NCBI RefSeq assembly: GCF_000003855.2
Contig: NW_003101682.1
Coordinates: 2,429,614-2,493,613, forward strand
Length of the DNA stretch: 64,000 bases
Source of the DNA: Blastomyces gilchristii SLH14081
Lineage: Eukaryota; Ascomycota; Eurotiomycetes; Onygenales; Ajellomycetaceae
Direction of reading: 5' to 3'
Each line of letters opens with the position of its first letter. Within the stretch, counting starts at the first letter, position 1. The notes below the pieces were generated by a model. It was not told the origin of the DNA and did no database searches. It was given only the letters and a program-made list of their open reading frames with translations. Positions 12,251 through 25,000 of the stretch are shown piece after piece. Position numbers and translations under genes: made by a program.

Positions 12251-12988
12251 ATAATAATAATTTGAAGAGAAAATAATAATGAATGCAATTCTTGTATCTA
12301 CTGTAATAGATAATATGTATAATATAAAGATTATAATAGACAGCAGTCTATGTTATAATGCAATAATTAAATCTTCAGTTGTAAGATATTATAATCTTCA
12401 GTGTATTTTCTTATCAAAATCTTAACTTCTTACAGAATTTAATGATTTAAAAGACATTCACACTTGTTACATGATGAAACTAAACATAGATGTCAGAAAA
12501 TATCAATGTGAAGATGCCTATGCATATGAAGTTGATAATCTTAACTACAATCTTATACTAGAACTTGCCTGACTATCTGAACAAGATATCTTATTAGATG
12601 CTTAAAACAGAAGTTTAATATTCTCTAATAATAATAGATTTATGAAGGTGATATTTATAAGACTATGAACCTTACACAGATCTCTGTCAATACTTATGAA
12701 ATGCTCTGAAAAAGAAGTTATCAGTGAGATCACTGATAAAGTCACTGACAGCAGAATCATGTATCAATCTATTTTATCAGTCTGACTGATATTAAGAAAG
12801 CTCTAGAGAAGTTATCTCATATTATCTCCTACTACATTAACAGATTCTCACATAAAACTCTCTTAATAATATCATGAATACCTAGATATCTTCTAACAAG
12901 ATAATATTATGAATATACTCTCTTTATGAGGCTCAGAAGTGGATCACAGTATCAAGTTAGAAAAGAAGAATGATAAGAACTCTGAGTC

Positions 12989-13493
12989 TAGACTGGCCGC
13001 TGAGACCATGAATTTCACATTTGATCTCATTTGATCTGGTCTCATACATTTCTTGGCGTGAATCCCGCTGGGACTAGTCATTAAAAAAACATGCAAAGTG
13101 ACTATATATTAAATCTCAAAATGAAACCATGACTTGAAAAAAATGAGAAAGTGATTTCATTTGATTTCATTTAGTCTCATTCTTAGTATAAAGTTACTAT
13201 TTTTAGACATTTTAAGGTTTTTTTAGACTATTTTTAATTTTTTAAAAAGTAACGCTTTTTGATAACACTCAAATGAGATTTAAAGTCATTTAAAGCAATA
13301 AAAATAATTTAAATTGAGAAGTGGAAATCATGATCTCATTTGAAAAATGTGATAAGAGTAGACAGTAAGTCTCACTGAGACAGTATAAAACTACTATCTA
13401 ATGTTAAAACCATGTAATGAGATCAGTCAAATTGATAATGAGACTATCAAAAATTCTGATCCTGGTCTCAGACACGGTCACACGGTCAGTCTA
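12989..13493 (+). mobile_element. MITE-2 (505 bp)
   Basis: TAGACTGG...CAGTCTA element in the RT region of gypsy-A1. It is flanked by TCTGAGTC (12981-12988) and TCTAAGTC (13494-13501), an 8-bp duplication with one later G-to-A change. The uninterrupted gypsy-A2 sequence (22766 onward) shows the empty site. The 74-residue open frame inside it is not supported as a gene. Confidence 0.92.
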
Positions 13494-13748
13494 TCTAAGT
13501 CATCATGAGATTCTCTTTATAATATGTCTCAAGTTGAACTTCTTCTTCAGAAGAAGACACTCAATGATCTGTGAAATAAGAAATTCATATATATTAGTAA
13601 CTCTTTCACTGCAGCTTCTATTCTCTTTGCAAAGAAACTAGATGAAGAACCCTGATTCTATGTAAACTATTAAGATCTGAACAGATTGATAAAGAAAGAT
13701 CATTATTTCTGATCTCTTATCAATGAAACCCTAGCATGTATCAGATAT

Positions 13749-14254
13749 TAAACTGGCCACTGAGATCATGAATTTCACATTTGATCCCATTTGATCTGGT
13801 TCCATACATTTCTTGGCGTGAATCCCGCTGGGACTAGCCTTCAAAAAAACATGCAAAGTGACTATATATCAGATTTTAAAATGGAATCATGACTTGAAAA
13901 AAATGAGAAAGTGGTCTCATTTGGTCTCATTTAGTCCCATTCTTGGCATAAAGTTACTATTTTTAGACATTTTAAGGTTTTTTTTAGACTATTTTTAATT
14001 TTTTAAAAAGTAATGCTTTTTGATAACACTCAAATGAGATTTAAAGTCATTTAAAGCAATAAAAATAATTTAAATTGAGAAGTGAAAATCATGATCTCAT
14101 TTGAAAAATGTGACAAGAGTAGACAGTAAGTCTCACTGAGACAGTATGAAACTACTATCTAATGTTAAAACCATGTAATGGGATCAGTCAAATTGGTAAT
14201 GACACTATCAAAAAATCTGGTCCTGGTTCCAGACACGGTCACACGGTCAGTCTA
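13749..14254 (+). mobile_element. MITE-3 (506 bp)
   Basis: Starts TAAACTGG (damaged TAGACTGG) and ends CAGTCTA, with an exact 8-bp duplication TCAGATAT (13741-13748 and 14255-14262). The last T of the right duplication is the first base of MITE-4, so MITE-3 landed on the left edge of an already present MITE-4. Confidence 0.92.
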
Positions 14255-14261
14255 TCAGATA

Positions 14262-14767
14262 TAGACTGACCGTCAGAATTATGAATTTTACATTTAATTT
14301 CATTTGATCTGATCTCATACATTTCTTGATATGAATCCCGCTGGGACTAGTCATTAAAAAAACATGCAAAGTGACTATATATCAGATCTTAAAATGAAAT
14401 CATAACTTGAGAAAAATGAGAAAGTGATCTCATTTAGTTTCATTTAGTCTCATTCTTGGCATAAAGTTACTATTTTTAGACATTTTAAGGTTTTCTTTAG
14501 ACTATTTTTAATTTTTTAAAAAGTAACACTTTTTGGTAACACTTAAATGAGATTTAAAGTCATTTAAAGCAATAAAAATAATTTAAATTGAGAAGTGGAA
14601 ATCATGGTCTCATTTGGAAAATGTGACAAGAGTAGACAGTAAGTCTCACTGAGACAGTATGGAACTACTATCTAATGTTAAAACTGTGGAATGAGATCAG
14701 TTGAATTGATAGTGAGACTATCAAAAAATCTCGTTCTGGTCTCAACTACGGTCACACGGTCAGTCTA
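14262..14767 (+). mobile_element. MITE-4 (506 bp)
   Basis: TAGACTGACC...CAGTCTA, flanked by ATCAGATA (14254-14261) and ATCAGACA (14768-14775), an 8-bp duplication with one C/T difference. It lies in the RT of gypsy-A1, directly abutting MITE-3. It is strongly mutated compared with MITE-6. Confidence 0.9.
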
Positions 14768-16099
14768 ATCAGACAAGCTCAATGATTTATAAAGCTAGAT
14801 ATTATCGCTGCATTTCATAAGATTTATATCACTGAAGAAGATGAATGACTTACAGCATTCTGAATACATTATAATCTCTTTGAATGACTAGTCACACTCA
14901 TTGAACTGATCAATACTCTTAGTACATTTGAGAAGTATATCAACTGAGCACTTCAAGATTTTCTTAATGAGTTTTCATCTGCATATCTAGATGACATTCT
15001 CATCTTCACTAATAAATTCAGAAAGAAACATCAAGAACATGTACAGAGAGTATTATAATAATTAGAAGAGACAGAACTATCAATAGATATTAACAAGTGT
15101 GATTTCAAAGTCAAGAGTACAAAATACCTAAGTTTTATCTTAGAAGCTGATAAGAGAATTTGAATGAATTCTGAGAAGATCTCTGCTATTCTCAAGTGAA
15201 AAGCTTCATATACTGTGAAAGATGTATAAAGCTACATCAGATTTGCTTACTTTTATCAGTGATTTATATTAAACTGCTCAGATATCACAAGATCACTTAT
15301 AGAACTTATCAAGAAGAATTCAGTATTTCAGTAATCAGCAGACACTGAAGCTGCATTTATATAAATGAAGAAGATGTTCATTAATACCTGTCTGCTGATA
15401 ATATTTAATTCTGATCATGAGACAGTTATTAAAGCTAATTTCTCTGACTATGTCACAGAGAAAGCTATATTACAATATAATAATAAAGATGTCTTATAAT
15501 TATACATTTTCATATCTAAGAAACTGAGTCTCACTGAATGCAATTACAAGATCTATAATAAGAACCTTCTCATAATTATATATTATCTAGAAGAATGAGA
15601 CTCTGAACTCTGAAGTATCTTCAAATTTGAGATAATTACAGATTATAGAAATCTCAAGTATTTCATAATCACTTATAAGCTTACTGAATGTCAGATGTGA
15701 TGATCTGAGCTATTAAGCTGTTTTCATTTCACTATACACTATCACCTTAGCAGTCAGAACTCAATGACAGATGCTCTCTTACAATGAGATTAAGATATGC
15801 CTTTCAATATAACAGATACTTATTGAATGAACTGAGAACACTGGCTTTTAGATCTGAAGATATTAGTTAATCAAGATGAAATAACTCATGACACTATACA
15901 CACTTCTCTGATTAGAACATTCTCTCTCTGAACTGCTACTGATACTGATATTATTATCTCAACTTCTCTCACACTGAATAAACTGTGACATATAACAGCC
16001 TGAGCTGATGAACTTCTTCAGACTCTCACTGAAGCAGTATTATAAGAAGTGTCGCAATTTTCTTCAGAACTATATATAAAGTCTGACATCTCAGACTCT

Positions 16100-16102
<3 letters not shown>

Positions 16103-16135
<33 letters not shown>

Positions 16136-16430
16136 TTCAATTATAGATGTATGCAGTCAGAGACTATGACATCTACCTGAGAACTTTTAGTTCTCAGGGT
16201 TTTTCCTATATCTGTAAAGTTAACTATTATACATTCATCAATTTCAGATATGCAAAATCAGAAAATTCCAGCCCAGAATACAAAAACTGTTTACAAATTG
16301 CAGTGTTTTAACATCATCTCATACTTTGAAACCATTTGACAATATCATGACAAAGGAAAAGAGAACACAGTCTTAAAGATAGACACATTAAATAGATAGA
16401 CAGAAAGAAATTGAAATGAAAAGATAAAAT
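16103..16430 (-). mobile_element. 5'-truncated LINE insertion (3' end only)
   Basis: A 328-bp fragment equal to the last ~300 bp of the LINE (compare 37240-37560 and 60441-60770), with the (AAT)n tail at its left side, i.e. minus-strand orientation. It is flanked by an exact 15-bp duplication ATCTCAGACTCTTCA (16088-16102 and 16431-16445). This is classic target-primed reverse transcription with 5' truncation. Gypsy-A2 and gypsy-A3 lack it at the same place. Confidence 0.93.
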
Positions 16431-17816
16431 ATCTCAGACTCTTCAATTAATAATAATAATACTCTGTAATTCTATAAACAATATTAAGTCTCTCAGTTCA
16501 AATCTCTATGCATCTGAATAATAAAGAAGATGCACAATTCATGTATAACTAGTTATTCAGGTTGCAAACAACTGTATTAAATGATCTCTCATGAATTCTA
16601 CTAATCTGAGATATTGAACAGTATCAGACACTTTATTTAAAACTGCAACTATTATTTCTCTATCACTTTATAAAAGAATTGTAGAAAGGATCTGCTGAAA
16701 TCACTTGATATCTCTAATAGAATCTGATGAGATATAATAATTGACTTCACTATTAATCTCTCTGAGAGCAAGAGTTGTAGAAACATTCTGATTATTATGA
16801 ACTGATTAAGTAAAGATGTAATATTAGAATCTTATAATAAGATAAATACTGAACAAGTCACTCAAGTCTTTCTATAGAGTCTGTTCTATTAAATATATGA
16901 ATTACTGAGATCTATAATATCAGATCAGAGTTATTAATTCATGAGCATTCTCTGAATAAGAATCAGTCAAGTTCTCAAGATTATACACTGTTTATTAACT
17001 GTCTATCACTCTGAGACTGATGATGCATCAGAATAGATAATTCAGACTGTAAGAAATTATCTTTATAAGTTCTGTAATTACTTATAAGATGATTGATATG
17101 ACCTTCTTCTACACACAGAGATTACTATCAATGATTGAGATACTGTCTCAACAGATGTAAGCTCATTCTTTCTTATATATAGTTATCACATAAAAGTGTT
17201 GAATCTTCTAGAGACTACACAGTTCACACTAAACCTCTGCAGTCTGATTCAGATTGCTGATAATATAGTAACAAAGCTCTGAGACATCTTCAACTGAGCA
17301 GAAGTCTTTATAATAAGCACTAAATAAGATTAAGAGAACTGAATCAATGATCACTGAGACTCTGCTGAGTAATATAAGATAGGAAATCTGGTATGATTAA
17401 ATTCTAAGAATATACAGATCACATGCTTATCTCACACACTGAATTACTATTATATAAAGTATAAAGTGATAGAAGTTCTAGATAGTTATAATTACTGTCT
17501 TAACATATTATCAGAAATTCATAATATCTTTTATACAAGCTTACTTCACTGTATTATCACTGATTTATTTTCTTCTTAACTGACTTCTGACTGACAGCTG
17601 TCAGAAATCATAGAAGAAGATAACAAACTTGAATAAGAGATTGAAAATATTCTTGATAAGAGACTTCATAACTGCAGCTAATAATATCTTGTAAAATGAG
17701 TCAGCTATAATTACTTAATCTGAACTCTGAGCTCTGTGTTATCTAAGACAGTAGCTCTTAACTGATGAGAACTACATATCTGTGACTCTATATTACTTCT
17801 GAAAAGAGAGGGTTAA

Positions 17817-18086
17817 TATGACAGACTGTGCCTGATCAATTATATAAACTATTTCATTACACTTCATAGATTTCACTGAAAGCTTCAATTCTCAGTCACT
17901 GATTCTCAGTTAAAAAACTCATGAAATTTCTATTCTTCTGCTCTGAAGCTTTATTATGTATATGTATAAATATTCACTCTGATTGCTGATTTCTGTACTT
18001 TCTCTTTCTTTTCTTCTTTAACATTTTTCACTTTGTTTTATAAGACTTATATATTATACTGATTTATTCGGCGTAGGCCTCTTATA
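17817..18086 (+). repeat. 3' LTR of gypsy-A1
   Basis: 270 bp, starting TATGACAGACTG (damaged TGTGACGGGCTG) and ending GTAGGCCTCTTATA. It follows a purine-rich tract (GAAAAGAGAGGG) that would prime plus-strand synthesis. Same length and same internal deletion as the 5' LTR. Confidence 0.9.
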
Positions 18087-18227
18087 TATACACTGATTAC
18101 AGTTACTAGATATTGAAATATTTGAATTATTAAGTTAATTATACTTTAATTAACTGAATAAATAGATAAGAACTGAAATGAAATTTATATATATTATAAA
18201 GAGATCTTTTTAACAGCTATTTACTAC

Positions 18228-18394
18228 TGTGGTTCGGAAGAACGTACGACCGCCGGATAATAACGCGGCCGCTTCCGAACTTGCTTACGAATGTAAAGAG
18301 GCCATAGAGGCCATCAATCAATTTAGTATACAGTATATAAGAAGTCAGTATATGCCTGTAATTATATACTGACTCAAGCAACCTTTGAATCACA
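18228..18394 (+). repeat. possible short 5' LTR of gypsy-D
   Basis: A 167-bp segment with TGT...ACA ends lying just before the gypsy-D gag. It includes an unmutated CpG-rich part with a 9-bp inverted repeat GTTCGGAAG (18232-18240) / CTTCCGAAC (18272-18280), and a TATATAAG box at 18334. The partner LTR would be right of the window, so this is inference from position and form only. The 62-residue minus-strand open frame across it has no supported function. Confidence 0.35.
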
Positions 18395-18399
18395 TCTGA

Positions 18400-20303
18400 T
18401 AGCATGTCTAAAAACCAGTGAGAAGTGCAGGCTTCTTCAGAGTGTGATAATTCTGTCTATGAAGTGATTCATAGTTATCATGTCAGTGGAATTTTAAAAC
18501 ATCTTAAAAGATAGTGTATAAAGAGCAGTGAGCAGAAGAGCATCTGATTAATACTGCTTTACTTATTGAGAGAAAACTTCACACTCAGATGAATGCCATG
18601 TATAGTATGTGAATGAATGAGATATTAGAAAGAAGATGTAAGTGATGAATCAGATTCAAAGAAGACTGCTCTCTACTCAGAAGAATAAAAGAAGAGTGGT
18701 CATCACTGAAGTTATATAATGATAACAGAAATCATATAATGATATAGTGATATAATAATATAGTGATATAATAATATAGTAATATAATAATAGAAATTGT
18801 ACAATTAACAAGAAATCACTGAAATGAATATCTTCACTAGTTAATATAAACAACACTGTTCTCTACTATCTGAATCAGAAGATATGCAGAATCTCTCAGA
18901 GAGTTTACTTAAAGCAGTGAGAAAAGCAGCTGAGACTGCTGAACTGAAATTGAAGCTTCATACACATACAAGGATTCTAAACAAGATCAAGGCCTTATGT
19001 ATGCAGTGACAGGCTAAGACAGAAGTTAAATAACAATTGACATTCACTGCAGATCAAGCATTCACTATGAAGAGCTTTACTGACACAATCATTATCATTA
19101 ATAAGAATAGAGAAAACCAGGTCTTAGACCTATAGCAGAAGATTAAATATTTGCACAGATAGATAATTACACTGAATCTGCAGATCTTATCATCATTATT
19201 CATAACCTCTTCACAAGTATACACATCATCAGAGATCACTCTGCAGAATGAGAATTCAAACATGAAATACATTGAGTCAGAAGATCTGCTGAAGTTATCA
19301 AGCTTTAATGATGACTGAAAAAATAATGCTGTAATTAACTGACTAAGTCAGATGCAATCATATTATCAGATTAAATGTGAACTCATAGATAGACAGTTAA
19401 CAGAATTTCAACAAGTCTTAAGATCTGCTATATTTCTACATAAAAAAGTAAAGTTATTATAAATAGCTGATGAAAAGATGAATCTTACAGATCTGAAATA
19501 ATATTCATTTCTATGAATATGAAATGAGTTTTTCAAATGAATCTTACATAGACTGACCGTGTGAACATATCTGAAACCAGGACCAGATTTTTTAATAGTC
19601 TCATTACCAATTCGACTGATCCCATTACACAGTTTTAACATTAGATAGTAGTCTCATACTGTTTCAGTGAGACTTACTGTCTACTCTTATCACATTTTCC
19701 AAATAAGATCATGATTTTCACTTCTCAATTTAAATTATTTTTATTGCTTTAAATGACTTTAAATCTCATTTAAATGTTATCAAAAAGCATTACTTTTTAA
19801 AAAATTAAAAATAGTCTAAAAAAAATCTTAAAATGTCTAAAAATAGTAACTTTATATCAAGAATGAGATAAAATGAGATTAAATGAGATCACTTTCTCAT
19901 TTTTTTCAAGTCATGGTTTCATTTTAAGATCTGATATATAGTCACTTTGCATGTTTTTTTAATAACTAGTCTCAGCAGGATTCACACCAAGAAATGTATG
20001 AGATCAGATCAAATGAGATTAAATGTGAAATTCATGGTCCCGGCAGCCAGTCTAATCTTACACAGCTTTGAGAAAGTGAATATATAAGATAAGTATTATA
20101 AATACTTCACTGAGTGTAGATAAGTGAGTGATCTTATATTATACTTCACACACTTCAGTTTATACTATCTTATATTGAGTGAAGAGCTTTTAACATCTTT
20201 CTATTTATAGATCTTTATTCATGATCTTACATCTGAGTTGAGAGCAGAATGAAAATGCTTAATCATATAATCAGATATAGTGAAAGAAGCATACAATATT
20301 CTC
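18400..20303 (+). pseudogene. gag region of gypsy-D
   Basis: A long readable frame from about 18858: a charged coiled-coil-like stretch (SESLLKAVRKAAETAELKLK) and further K/E/Q-rich sequence. A capsid-type block near 19315-19400 resembles WLSQMQSYYQIKCELID, with its tryptophan codon now TGA. MITE-5 splits it with an 8-bp duplication. The stretch 18400-18850 contains weak open segments and an (ATAATATAGTG)-like simple repeat at 18715-18790. No zinc knuckle was recognised before gypsy-A2 cuts the element at 20303. Confidence 0.6.
19549..20054 (-). mobile_element. MITE-5 (506 bp, inverted)
   Basis: Same family in the opposite orientation (TAGACTGACCGTGTG at the left, GCAGCCAGTCTA at the right), with a perfect 8-bp duplication ATCTTACA (19541-19548 and 20055-20062). 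Inserted in the gypsy-D gag frame. Confidence 0.94.
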
Positions 20304-20618
20304 TGTGACGGGCTGCGCCTGATCAATCATATAGACTATTCCGTTACACTCCACAGATTCCAACCACTTCATTCTCGAACGCGTACGCTCCGATCCTCGG
20401 CCATTCTCGATCGCCGATCTTCGGCCGCCACGAAACGCGTACGCTCCGATTCTCGGCCATTCTCAATCACCAATCCTCAGTCATTATATACGTGTATAAA
20501 TATTCACTCTGATTGCTGATTTCCACACTTTCTCTTTCTTTCCTTCTCTAATGTTTTTCTCTTTATTATATAAGATGTATCAATATAATACTGATCTATT
20601 CAGTGTAGACTTCTTATA
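20304..20618 (+). repeat. 5' LTR of gypsy-A2
   Basis: 315 bp, TGTGACGGGCTGCG...TTCTTATA. The central part keeps CpG-rich repeated words (ACGCGTACGCTCCGAT occurs twice, near 20379 and 20434) that are much less mutated than the internal region. Confidence 0.93.
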
Positions 20619-20916
20619 CTAGAAAAATGTTCATTGTCTTCTCATTAGAAATGATTATTTATTCAGAGATATCTGAACATGTAACAACATGTAAGAAATA
20701 GAGAAACAGTTAAACAGTTAAGCAGATACTGAGTTTTCAGATAGAAGCTTGCTTGTCAGTTACTCTGACTCTGTAACAAGATCTTACAAAGAGAGTAAGA
20801 TCTTATAAGAGAATATCAGTGAAAGATTCAAGAGTTCTGACACTCAGATATATGAGAATATAATTAAACTTCTTCAGATTTCACAGATATCATACATCTG
20901 ATAAAACAATATAATC

Positions 20917-22055
20917 ATGTCTAATGATAATATGAGAGAACTCTCAAACACAAGTATAAAAGTAATATCACAGTGACTCTAAGTAATATTGAAATTATAA
21001 TAACAATAGATAGCAGATATGTATATAACTCAATAACTTCAATATAAAGAGATTTAATAATTAACTCATGTGATTTCAACATCTACAGAATTGAATACAA
21101 AAGTACTGAAAGAACACTTAGATACTTCTGTATATTTCAATACTTCTGATCTCAGTCTTTACTCATCATGAAGAATGAAAATGCTTATAAAACTGAGTAT
21201 AGATGAAGATATCATCAGTTCATTAATCAATCAAGATTAATATATTAATGAATAATTAAAGAATTGCATGAAATAGAAGTTTCATTCATGAATGAAAGTA
21301 TGTGAATCAGTGTTACAAACATCTGATAATATTATCAAATATCTTGATATTCTGTTCTGAGACACTGTCATATAACAGAAAGTGTTAGATTGATTACAGA
21401 GTGTCTGACAGAGAAATACTTCTTTTACAACATTCATCTCTCACTTCAATATCAAGATTCTAGAAGCAGTTGATCAATCTTGAGAGAATTGAATGAAGAT
21501 TAGCATGCTTAAGAAGATATTGACTTTTAAACTCTTACAGACTCTTATAAGTGTAGATGAAGATCAGACTTATAAAGGCTTCTGCACACAGCTCTGAACA
21601 TTGAATGATCATCTTATCAAGCTCAAGAGTATATAGAACAGTAACAGAAGATGTTGCATCTTAGTAACTTATATACTCACACTGAAGAACAGCAATGATG
21701 CAGATACTATGAACTGAATAGATTCAAATGCCTATGTATAAGCAAGGGTTTTCACTGTTTGAACAGGCTTTCAAGTCTCTGAGATCACTTCTGAAGAAGA
21801 CATCAATTGATGTTAATATGAAGTGTGTATCAACTGTAACTGATCAGAGCACATTGCTTTCAACTGCTGATTGACCTATGTATCTCCTCACTCAAGAGAT
21901 GAATCAGTGCCTGTTCACATCAACCACATTACAGTGAAGGAAGATTCAGAAGATAACTATGAGAATGCTCTGATAAAACAGAGAAAAGATTAGCTTCTAT
22001 TCAAATTCATAAACAGAAGCTTGAAGAGATTGAATAATAATAATTTAAAGAGAAA
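20917..22055 (+). pseudogene. gag region of gypsy-A2
   Basis: Begins at the ATG whose product starts MSNDNMRELS. A zinc knuckle of the form C-x2-C-x4-H-x4-C (CINC...EHIAFNC) lies at about 21828-21870, typical for nucleocapsid binding of the element's RNA. Several in-frame stops are present, for example TGA inside the knuckle itself. Confidence 0.75.
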
Positions 22056-22059
22056 ATAA

Positions 22060-25000
22060 TAATGAATGTGATTCTTGTATCTACTGTAATTGATAACATG
22101 AATAATATGAAAGTTATAATAGACAGCAGTCTATGTCACTATACAATGATAAAATCTTCAGTTGTAAGATATCATAATCTTCAGCATAGTCTCTTATCAA
22201 AACCCTGACTTCTCACAGAATTCAATGATTCAAAAGATGTTTGCATCTGTTATATAGTAAAACTAAACATAGATATTGAAGAATATCAGTATGAAGATGT
22301 CTATGTATATAAAGTTGATAATCTTGATTATGATCTGATATTAGAACTTGTCTGACTATCTGAACAAGACATCTTGTTAAACACTTAAAACAGGAGTTTA
22401 ATATTCCCTAATAATGATAGAATTCATGAAGATGATATTCACAAGACTATGAATCTTATACAGATCTCTGTCAACACTTATAAAATACTTCAAAAAAGAA
22501 GTTATCAAAACTGCTGACAGAGTCATCAATAAAGTCACTGATAGCAGAATTATATATCAATCTATTCTGTCAGTCTGATCAATATTAAGAAAGCTCTAGA
22601 AAACTTATTCTGTACTATAATAACAGATTCTCACATAAAACTCTCTCAATAATATCATGAATATCCAGATGTCTTCTGACAAGATAATATTATGAATATA
22701 TCTTCTTTATGAGGCTCAGAAGTGAATCACAGTATCAAGTTAGAAAAGAAGAATGATAAGAACTCTGAGTCACTGTGAAGTCTTCTTTATAATATATCTT
22801 GAAATGAACTTCTTCTTCTTCAGAAGACACTCAATAATCTGTTGAATAACAGATTTATATATATTAATAACTCTTCTGCTGCAGCTTCTATTCTCTTTGC
22901 AAAGAAGTCAGATGAAGAACTCTGATTCTGTGTAAACTACTGAGATCTGAACAGATTAATAAAGAAAGATTATTATCTCTTATCTCTTATCAATGAAACT
23001 CTAGCACAGATCAGAAGAGCTTAATAATTTATAAAGTTAAATATCATTGCTGTGTTTTATAAGATTTGTATTACTGAAGAAGATGAATGACTTACAGTAT
23101 TCTGAACATATTATAACCTCTTTGAATGAATAGTCATATTCTTTGAACTGACTAATACTCTCACTACATTTCAGAAGTATATTAACTGAGCACTCTGAGA
23201 TTTTCTTGATAAGTTTGTATCTGCTTATTTAGATGACATTCTCATCTTCACTGATGAATTCAGAAAAGAGCATCAAGAGCATGCATGAAGAGTATTACAA
23301 TAACTATGAGAAGCAGAACTATCAATTAATATTAACAAGTGTGATTTTGAAGTTAAGAGTACTAAATACTTAGGTTTCATCATAGAAGCTGATAAGAAGA
23401 TTTGAATGAATTCTAAGAAGGTCTCTGCTATTCTTGAATGAGAAGCTTCATATACTGTGAAAGATGTATGAAGCTTTATTGAATTCACTAACTTCTATCA
23501 GTGATTTATATGAAACTTCTCAGATATCATGAGATCACTTACAGAACTCACTAAGAAAGACTCAGTATTTCAATAATCAGTGAATATCAAAGCTGCATTT
23601 ACACAGATGAAGAAGATGTTCATTAATATCTCTCTGCTAATAACATTTGATTCTGACTGTGAGACAGTTGTTGAAGCTGATTTCTCTGACTATGTGATAG
23701 AAGAAGTGATATTATAATATGATAATGAAGATGTTCTATGATCATATGCCTTGATAACTAAGAAACTGAGTCTTATCAAATGAAATTATGAGATCTATGA
23801 CAAGGAACTTCTTACAATCATACACTGTTTAGAAGAATGAGACTCTGAACTTCAAAGTATCTTTGAATTTGAGATAATCACAGATCATAAGAATCTTAAA
23901 TACTTCATAACTATCTGTAAACTCACTGAATAACAGATACAATAATCTAAGTTCTTAAGCTGCTTTCATTTTATAATACACTACTGTTCTGACAGTCAGA
24001 ACTTGATAACAGATACTCTCTCATAATAAGAGTAAGATATATTATCTGATGTAACAGATACTCACTGAATGAACTGAGAGCACTGACTCTTGAATCTGAA
24101 GATGCTAGTTAATCAAGATGAAACAGCTTATGACACTATATATACTTCTCTGAATAGAACTATACATGCTTCTTTAATTAGAACTGTTACTGATATCTCA
24201 AATTCTTTCAAATCTACATTAGATAAGCTATGATATACAGTAGCTTAAACTGATGAACTTCTCTAAGCACTTACTGAAGCAGTATGATAAGAAGCATCCT
24301 GATTTCTCTCAGAACTATGTGTAAGAACTTACATCTCAGAATATTCAATCAATAATAATAATACTCTACAATTTTATGAATAATACTGAGTCTCTCACTC
24401 TGAACTCTTACACACTCAGATAATGTAAGAGATGTATAATTTGTGTATAACTGATTATTCAGGCTGTGAACAACTATATAGAATAATCTTCTGAGAGTTC
24501 TATTAATCTGAGATATTAAACAGTATCAGATGCTTTATCTGAAACTGTAACTACTGTTCTTCTGTTATCTCATGAAAGAACTGTAGAAAAGATCTACTGA
24601 AATCACTTAATATCTCTGATAGAATCTGATGAGATGTAGTGATTAACTTCACTATTAATCTATCTAAGAGTAAGAGTTGTAGAAACATTCTGATCATTAT
24701 TGATAAACTAAGTAAAGATATAATATTGAAATCTTGTAATAAGATAAACACTGAACAAGTTATTAAAGTCTTCTTACAGAGTTCATTCTATTAGATGCAT
24801 AAGTTACTGAGATCTATAGTATCAGATCAGAACTGCTAATTCATGAGTACTCTCTGAACAAGAATCTGTCAAGTTCTCAAGATTATATACTATCTGTCAA
24901 CTGTCTATCACTCTGAGACTGATAATGTATCAGAACAGATAATTCAGACTGTAAAGAATTATCTTTATAAGTTCTGCAATCACTTATAAGATAACTGACA

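Larger units (their letters stand above)
12270..17816 (+). pseudogene. pol region of gypsy-A1 (PR-RT-RNase H-IN-chromodomain)
   Basis: Protease begins near 12280 (the DSS of VIIDSSL-type sequence replaces the catalytic DSG). RT is interrupted by MITE-2 and by the tandem MITE-3/MITE-4. The RT catalytic motif AYLDDILIFT is intact at about 14980-15009. RNase H follows to about 15790. Integrase starts near 16450 after a 328-bp LINE fragment and ends in a chromodomain-like tail at about 17630-17800. The reading frame ends in TAA at 17814-17816, immediately before the 3' LTR. There are numerous stops, and no intact enzyme. Confidence 0.8.
10527..18086 (+). mobile_element. Ty3/gypsy chromodomain element, gypsy-A copy 1
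   Basis: Plus-strand LTR retrotransposon with 270-bp LTRs at both ends and an exact 5-bp target duplication TATAC (10522-10526 and 18087-18091). The internal order is gag with CCHC knuckle, protease, RT, RNase H, integrase and C-terminal chromodomain. It has been invaded by three MITEs (12989-13493, 13749-14254, 14262-14767) and by a truncated LINE (16103-16430). Without these it is about 5.7 kb, the same as copies 2 and 3. All coding parts carry many in-frame stops. Confidence 0.93.

Noticed and set aside
16103..16140. ATT-repeat block as a CRISPR-like or independent microsatellite
   Set aside because: It is the (AAT)n tail of a truncated LINE with a 15-bp target duplication; there are no spacers.
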